A program made the translations under genes and the position numbers. A stretch of 64,000 nt of DNA from Buchananella felis (GTDB taxonomy: Bacteria > Actinomycetota > Actinomycetes > Actinomycetales > Actinomycetaceae): the NCBI RefSeq assembly GCF_041380015.1, contig NZ_CP159978.1; one strand, given 5' to 3'. Numbering within the stretch: position 1 is the first letter of the stretch; the number at the start of each line of letters is the position of its first letter. The notes below the pieces were generated by a model. The model worked only from the letters and a program-made list of their open reading frames with translations. It was not told where the DNA came from and did not search any database. Shown piece by piece: positions 60,105 through 64,000 of the stretch.

Positions 60105-61733
60105 CTAGCCCCAGACCAGGGCCCGGGCAGGGTCCTCCATGACGCGCGCGACGTCGGCCAGCACCCGCGAGCCCAGCTCGCCGTCCACCAGGCGGTGGTC
60201 GAAGGAGAGGGCCAGCTGAGTCACCCAGCGCACGGCCAGCTCGCCGTCCACCACCCAGGGGCGCTGAGTGATGGCCCCCAAGCCCAGGATCGCGGCCTCG
60301 CCCGGGTTCAGGATGGGCGTGCCCGTGTCGATGCCAAAGACGCCGAAGTTGGTCACGGTGACCGTGCCGCCGCGCAGGTCGGCCAACGGGGTCTTGCCCT
60401 CGCGCGCCGCTGCGGTGAGCGCCATGAGCTCGCGGCCCAGCTGGGCCAGGCTCTTGCGCTCGGCGTCCTTGATGTTGGGCACGATCAGGCCGCGCGGGGT
60501 GGAGGCCGCGATGCCCAGGCCCACGTGGTGGTGGTAGACGATCTCGCGCGACTGGTCATCCCAGGTCGCGTTGATCTCCGGGTGGCGGCGGATGGCGATC
60601 AGCAGCGCCTTCATCACCACCAGCAGCGGGGTGACCTTGATGCCGACGAACTCGCGGTCCTGCTTCAGCTTGGCCACCAGCTCCATCGTGCGCGTGACGT
60701 CCACCGTGTGCATGACCGTCACGTGCGGGGCCGTGAACGCGCTCTCCACCATCGCCGCGGCGGTGGCGCGGCGCACCGAGGAGGCCGGCACTCGCGTGGA
60801 GCGCCCGTCCGGGGCGGTGACGCCGCCGGTGAGCCAGGAGGCGTCCAGGCCGCCATCCACCTTCACGTCGTGGGCCAGCGACAGGCCCGGGGTGGCCGCG
60901 CTACCGGGCGCGCCGATCGCGGCCGCCCCGTAGATAGCGTCGCGCTGCGCCAGCTCGCTCAGCTCCCCCGCCGCCGGGCTCGACGCGGCGGCGGCGCTGG
61001 CCAGGGCGGCCTGCTTGACGTCGTGCTCGCTGGCGTAGGCCAGCACGTCTGCGCGGCGCACCACGCCGTCCGCAGAGGAGGCCGGCACCTCCGCCAGGTC
61101 GATGCCCAGGTCTCGCGCCAGGCGCCGCACCGGCGGGGCCGCCAGGGGCCGCGAGGGCAACTCCTCCGTGACGTCCACGCCCGGCCCGGCCGCCACCCGC
61201 TCGCCCGACACCGGCCGGCGGGCCCGGCGCCGCGCCTGCGTGGCCGACGTGCCGTAGCCCACCAGGACGCTACCCGAGCCCTGCTGGGGCGCCTGACTGG
61301 ACGACGCCCCGCCGCCCTGCTCCCGGATCTCGCCGCCCCGCGCGGCGGCCGCCTTGGCCGCAGACAGCTGCGCGCTATCGCAAGCGGGCAGGCCCGCCCC
61401 CGCAGCGGCCGCCTCGGTAGCCGGCCGCTCGCAGGGGGAGGCCGGGGAGGCGTCGTCGGCCAAAACGGCGGGAGAAACGGGGGGCGAGCTGGCGGCGGCG
61501 CCGGACTCGATGCGCACGATCTCGGTGCCAACCAGGATCGTCTCGCCGGGCGCCGCCAACAGGGCGGCCACGCGGCCGGCGTACGGGCTCGGCAGCTCCA
61601 CCAGCGACTTGGCCGTCTCGATCTCGCACAGCGGCTGGTCGATCTCGATCAGGTCCCCCTCGGAGACCAGCCAGGTCACCAGGTCTGCCTCCTGCAGGCC
61701 CTCGCCAACGTCTGGCAACTTGAAGATCTGCAT
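60105..61733 (-). CDS. 2-oxoacid dehydrogenase E2 (dihydrolipoyl acyltransferase)
   Basis: A 542-residue E2 starting at ATG 61733 (MQIFKLPDVGEGLQEADLV); a longer frame would overlap the E1beta gene. One lipoyl domain has the modified lysine at about K42 in ETAKSLVELPSP. Long Ala/Pro linkers, a peripheral subunit-binding domain (APPVRRLARDLGIDLAEVPAS) and the catalytic domain with SFDHRLVDG follow. It is two bases downstream of the E1beta stop. Whether the complex uses pyruvate or branched-chain oxoacids cannot be told from sequence alone. Confidence 0.92.
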   Translation of the reverse strand: MQIFKLPDVGEGLQEADLVTWLVSEGDLIEIDQPLCEIETAKSLVELPSPYAGRVAALLAAPGETILVGTEIVRIESGAAASSPPVSPAVLADDASPASPCERPATEAAAAGAGLPACDSAQLSAAKAAAARGGEIREQGGGASSSQAPQQGSGSVLVGYGTSATQARRRARRPVSGERVAAGPGVDVTEELPSRPLAAPPVRRLARDLGIDLAEVPASSADGVVRRADVLAYASEHDVKQAALASAAAASSPAAGELSELAQRDAIYGAAAIGAPGSAATPGLSLAHDVKVDGGLDASWLTGGVTAPDGRSTRVPASSVRRATAAAMVESAFTAPHVTVMHTVDVTRTMELVAKLKQDREFVGIKVTPLLVVMKALLIAIRRHPEINATWDDQSREIVYHHHVGLGIAASTPRGLIVPNIKDAERKSLAQLGRELMALTAAAREGKTPLADLRGGTVTVTNFGVFGIDTGTPILNPGEAAILGLGAITQRPWVVDGELAVRWVTQLALSFDHRLVDGELGSRVLADVARVMEDPARALVWG

Positions 61734-61735
61734 GA

Positions 61736-62737
61736 TTACCTCGCTAGGGTCCGGTCGATCGCTTCCAAAACGCGGTCCAGGTTCGGCAGCCACCGCTGCT
61801 CCAACATGGCCGGGGGGTAGGGCGTGTGGAAACCACCCACGCGCGCCACCGGGGCGTACAAGTACTCGAAAGCCGCCTCGCTCACCGCCGCCGCGATCTC
61901 AGCGCCCGGGCCGCAGAACGTGGAGGCCTCGTGAACCACCACCACGCGGCCCGTCTTGCGGGCAGAGGCCACCACCGTCGGCAAGTCCAGCGGAGAGAGC
62001 GAACGCAGGTCGATCACCTCCACCTCCTTGCCCTCCTCCGCCAACACCTGGGCGGCAGACAACGCCGTGCGGACCGTCGGGCCATAGGCCACCACCGTCA
62101 CGTCAGTGCCAGGGCGCACCACGCGCGCCTTGTGCAACTCCAGCAGGCCAGCCTCGCTCGTGTCCGGCAGGCTCACGTCAATCTCCGCCTTGTCCCAGTA
62201 GCGGACCTTCGGCTCGAACACGATCACCGGGTCCGGGGAGGCGATCGCCAAGTAGGTCATGGTGAAGGCGTCCTGCACGCTGGCCGGAGTCACCACCCGC
62301 AGGCCCGGGGTGTGCATGAAATACACCTCCGGCGACTCGCTGTGGTGCTCCACCGCGCCGATCCCGCCACCGAAGGGGATGCGGATCGTCACCGGCACCT
62401 GCTGCGCGCCACCCAGGCGCTGGTGCAGCTTCGCCAACTGCGTGGTGATCTGGTTGAACGCCGGGAAAACAAAGCCGTCAAACTGGATCTCCACCACCGG
62501 GCGGTAGCCGCCCAGCGCCAGGCCGATCGCGCTGCCCACGATGCCGGCCTCCGCCAGCGGAGTATCCACCACCCGGTCCGTCCCAAAGCGCGCCGCCAGG
62601 CCGTCCGTGACCCGGAAGACGCCACCCAGCTGACCCACGTCCTCCCCCATGATCAGCGACTTCGGGTCGCTCTCCAGGGCCGCGGCCAGGGCCGCGTTGA
62701 TCGCGCCCACCATCGTGAGCTTCCTCAGCTCGCTCAT
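61736..62737 (-). CDS. 2-oxoacid dehydrogenase E1 beta subunit
   Basis: A 333-residue transketolase-like subunit. Landmarks are NAALAAALESDPKSLIMGEDVG (cofactor-side glutamate), EIQFDGFVFPAFNQI, RIPFGGGIGAVEHHSES and the C-terminal VVVHEASTFCGPGAEIAA. It pairs with E1 alpha to bind thiamine diphosphate at the interface. Its ATG overlaps the E1alpha stop by four bases. Confidence 0.94.
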   Translation of the reverse strand: MSELRKLTMVGAINAALAAALESDPKSLIMGEDVGQLGGVFRVTDGLAARFGTDRVVDTPLAEAGIVGSAIGLALGGYRPVVEIQFDGFVFPAFNQITTQLAKLHQRLGGAQQVPVTIRIPFGGGIGAVEHHSESPEVYFMHTPGLRVVTPASVQDAFTMTYLAIASPDPVIVFEPKVRYWDKAEIDVSLPDTSEAGLLELHKARVVRPGTDVTVVAYGPTVRTALSAAQVLAEEGKEVEVIDLRSLSPLDLPTVVASARKTGRVVVVHEASTFCGPGAEIAAAVSEAAFEYLYAPVARVGGFHTPYPPAMLEQRWLPNLDRVLEAIDRTLAR

Positions 62738-63846
62738 CGGTGCCCCTCCTTGCCGCTCTCCTCCAGGAAGGAGGCCTCGAAGTTCTCAAACCACTCGCGC
62801 TCCGCCTCCACCAGCGGGTGCGGCAACGCCGTGACGTTGCGGAAAGGCTGGTGCGCCGGGCCCGGGTCGATCACGTGGATCGCCGCGCGGGCGGCGGCGG
62901 CCAGGTCCTTGCCCTCCTCGTCAATGGCGTCCACGGCAGCGTCGTCCAAAACGCCGCGAGCGCGCAGGAAGGTCGCCATCCGGGCGATCGGGCACTTGGC
63001 GGCCCACTCCTGCTCCTCCGCAGCCGTGCGATAGCGGGTGGGGTCATCCGAGGTGGTGTGCGCGCCCATCCGGTAGGTGACCGCCTCAATGAAGGACGGG
63101 CCCCCGCCCGTGCGGCCCCGCCGCAGCGCCTCGCGGGCCACGGCGTAGGAGGCCAGCGGGTCGTTGCCGTCCACCCGCACCGAGGGGATCCCGAAACCCG
63201 GGGCGCGCGCCGCGATCGGCACCCGCGCCTGCACCGCCGTCGGCACCGAGATCGCCCAGCCGTTGTTCTGGCACAGGAACACCAGCGGGGCCTGCGTGGA
63301 GGCCGCGAACACCATCGCCTCGTTCACGTCACCCTGCGAGGTGGCGCCATCGCCAAAGCACACCAGGGCCGCACGGCCCGGCGGCTCCGGGGCGGCGTCC
63401 CGGGCCAGCGCCCAGGCCCGGCCCGCCGCGTGCTGCGCCTGCGCGCCAATCACCAGCACCGGCAGGTGGGTGTTGGACTCGGTCGGGTCCCAGCCGCCGT
63501 GCCCGGCGCCGCGGAACAGGGTCAGCACCTGGGCCGGGGTGATGCCGCGCTCCAACAGCAGCAGGTGATCGCGGTAGGAGGGAATCAGGACGTCCTCCGC
63601 CTGCAGGGCCTGCGCCACGCCCGCCTGCACGCCCTCCTGGCCGCGCAGCGGCACCCACAGGGCCATCTCGCCGTGACGCTGCAGGTTCGTGGCGGCCGTG
63701 TCGAAGTGCCGCGCGCGCACCATCGCACGATACATGTGCAGCAGGCGCTCGTCTGTGAGGTCCTCCAGGAAGGGGCTGTAAGTCTCGTGGGTGGAGAGCC
63801 GACCGTGCTGATCCAGCAGACGCACCGTGGTGGGGACGTTGACCAT
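62734..63846 (-). CDS. 2-oxoacid dehydrogenase E1 alpha subunit
   Basis: A 370-residue ThDP-binding subunit decarboxylating the 2-oxoacid. The ThDP motif is CFGDGATSQGDVNEAM ending in FLCQNNGWAIS (GDG...NN). The phosphorylation-loop region is YRMGAHTTSDDPTRYR. It is the first gene of a three-gene E1alpha-E1beta-E2 operon; E3 is not nearby. ATG 63846; a TetR-type palindrome lies 38-70 bases upstream. Confidence 0.94.
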   Translation of the reverse strand: MVNVPTTVRLLDQHGRLSTHETYSPFLEDLTDERLLHMYRAMVRARHFDTAATNLQRHGEMALWVPLRGQEGVQAGVAQALQAEDVLIPSYRDHLLLLERGITPAQVLTLFRGAGHGGWDPTESNTHLPVLVIGAQAQHAAGRAWALARDAAPEPPGRAALVCFGDGATSQGDVNEAMVFAASTQAPLVFLCQNNGWAISVPTAVQARVPIAARAPGFGIPSVRVDGNDPLASYAVAREALRRGRTGGGPSFIEAVTYRMGAHTTSDDPTRYRTAAEEQEWAAKCPIARMATFLRARGVLDDAAVDAIDEEGKDLAAAARAAIHVIDPGPAHQPFRNVTALPHPLVEAEREWFENFEASFLEESGKEGHR

Positions 63847-63883
63847 GCTTGCCTTTCCGCCGCATTGCAGGGGGAAACCGTTT

Positions 63884-63916
63884 CCTACGCCACCGTAACT
63901 TACGCAGGCGTAGGTT
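63884..63916 (-). promoter_or_regulatory. TetR-type operator upstream of the E1-E2 operon
   Basis: AACTTACGCAGGCGTAGGTT (63897-63916) is a 20-bp palindrome with one mismatch per arm. A second, overlapping pair CCTACGCC (63884-63891) and GGCGTAGG (63907-63914) brackets a GTAACTTAC core. YTACG...CGTAR palindromes are typical of TetR-family repressors of acyl-CoA and oxoacid metabolism. The regulator is not in the window. The rest of 63847-64000 shows no gene. Confidence 0.7.
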
Positions 63917-64000
63917 ATGAGTGGCTTCGGGTGACAAGCTGCGCGGTGGCTTGTGGAGGAAACCTACAAGCGCGGGGCGGGGGCGGCTGGGTGGCGGACC

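Noticed and set aside
59931..61820. 629-residue forward open frame opposite the E2 gene
   Set aside because: Antisense to E2 and to the hydrolase start; no domain and Arg/Ala/Gly-rich.

Overview
The window looks like chromosome from a high-GC, facultatively or strictly anaerobic actinobacterium, probably of the Actinomycetaceae type. The evidence is very high GC, GTG/TTG starts, a WhiB protein, a Lys/Ala tail on topoisomerase I, a class III (oxygen-sensitive) ribonucleotide reductase, and a gene order matching the actinobacterial block known from M. tuberculosis as Rv3644c to Rv3683. In window order the matching genes are holB, topA, a DUF1998-type helicase, an Rv3654c-like gene, tadE, a pilin, tadBC, tadA, ssd, a HAD phosphatase, an Rv3662c-like gene, nth, crp, a DUF4177-like gene, ridA, whiB, a class A PBP, a metallophosphoesterase and tRNA-Pro. 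The species cannot be named from sequence alone.

Layout. 61-6690: holB, a secreted or anchored HNH nuclease, tmk and topA. 6858-24025: accessory region on the minus strand. It holds two polymorphic-toxin loci. Each starts with a 508-codon toxin that has a type VII secretion-like N-terminus and a PD-(D/E)XK-like C-terminus. Each toxin is followed by a bank of small genes from two families, called A and B here. Locus 1 is toxin-A-B-A-B. Locus 2 is toxin-A-B-A-B-B-A-B-A-B. A methyltransferase/manA pair (10959-14132) sits between the loci. Two insertion sequences with clear target duplications have broken one A gene (ISL3 type) and one B gene (IS1634 type). 24141-27213: nrdD-nrdG under a pair of NrdR-like boxes. 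27578-31488: PAP2 phosphatase and a MrfA/Hrq1-type helicase. 31565-33360: Eco29kI-like type II restriction-modification system.

33532-42396 is a Tad/Flp pilus locus, split by a two-component system plus ABC exporter (34805-38772). 42587-50960 holds a HAD phosphatase, an Rv3662c-like gene, an acidic low-complexity membrane protein, a GT87-like mannosyltransferase candidate, nth, crp and ridA. 50957-54925 holds a DUF4177-like gene, whiB, a class A PBP and a metallophosphoesterase. 55099-56581 holds tRNA-Pro, a zinc-sensor-like ArsR with a His-rich peptide, and an S4 protein. 56664-59938 holds an EEP-family protein and a membrane alpha/beta hydrolase. 60105-63846 is an E1alpha-E1beta-E2 2-oxoacid dehydrogenase operon with a TetR-type palindrome upstream.

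The most interesting parts are the mosaic A/B immunity bank, a 13-mer (GGACGACGYTGCC) found nine times in both orientations, a dispersed 90-bp palindromic repeat, and a Tad locus interrupted by signalling and transport genes. All family assignments come from motif reading and memory. No database search was run.
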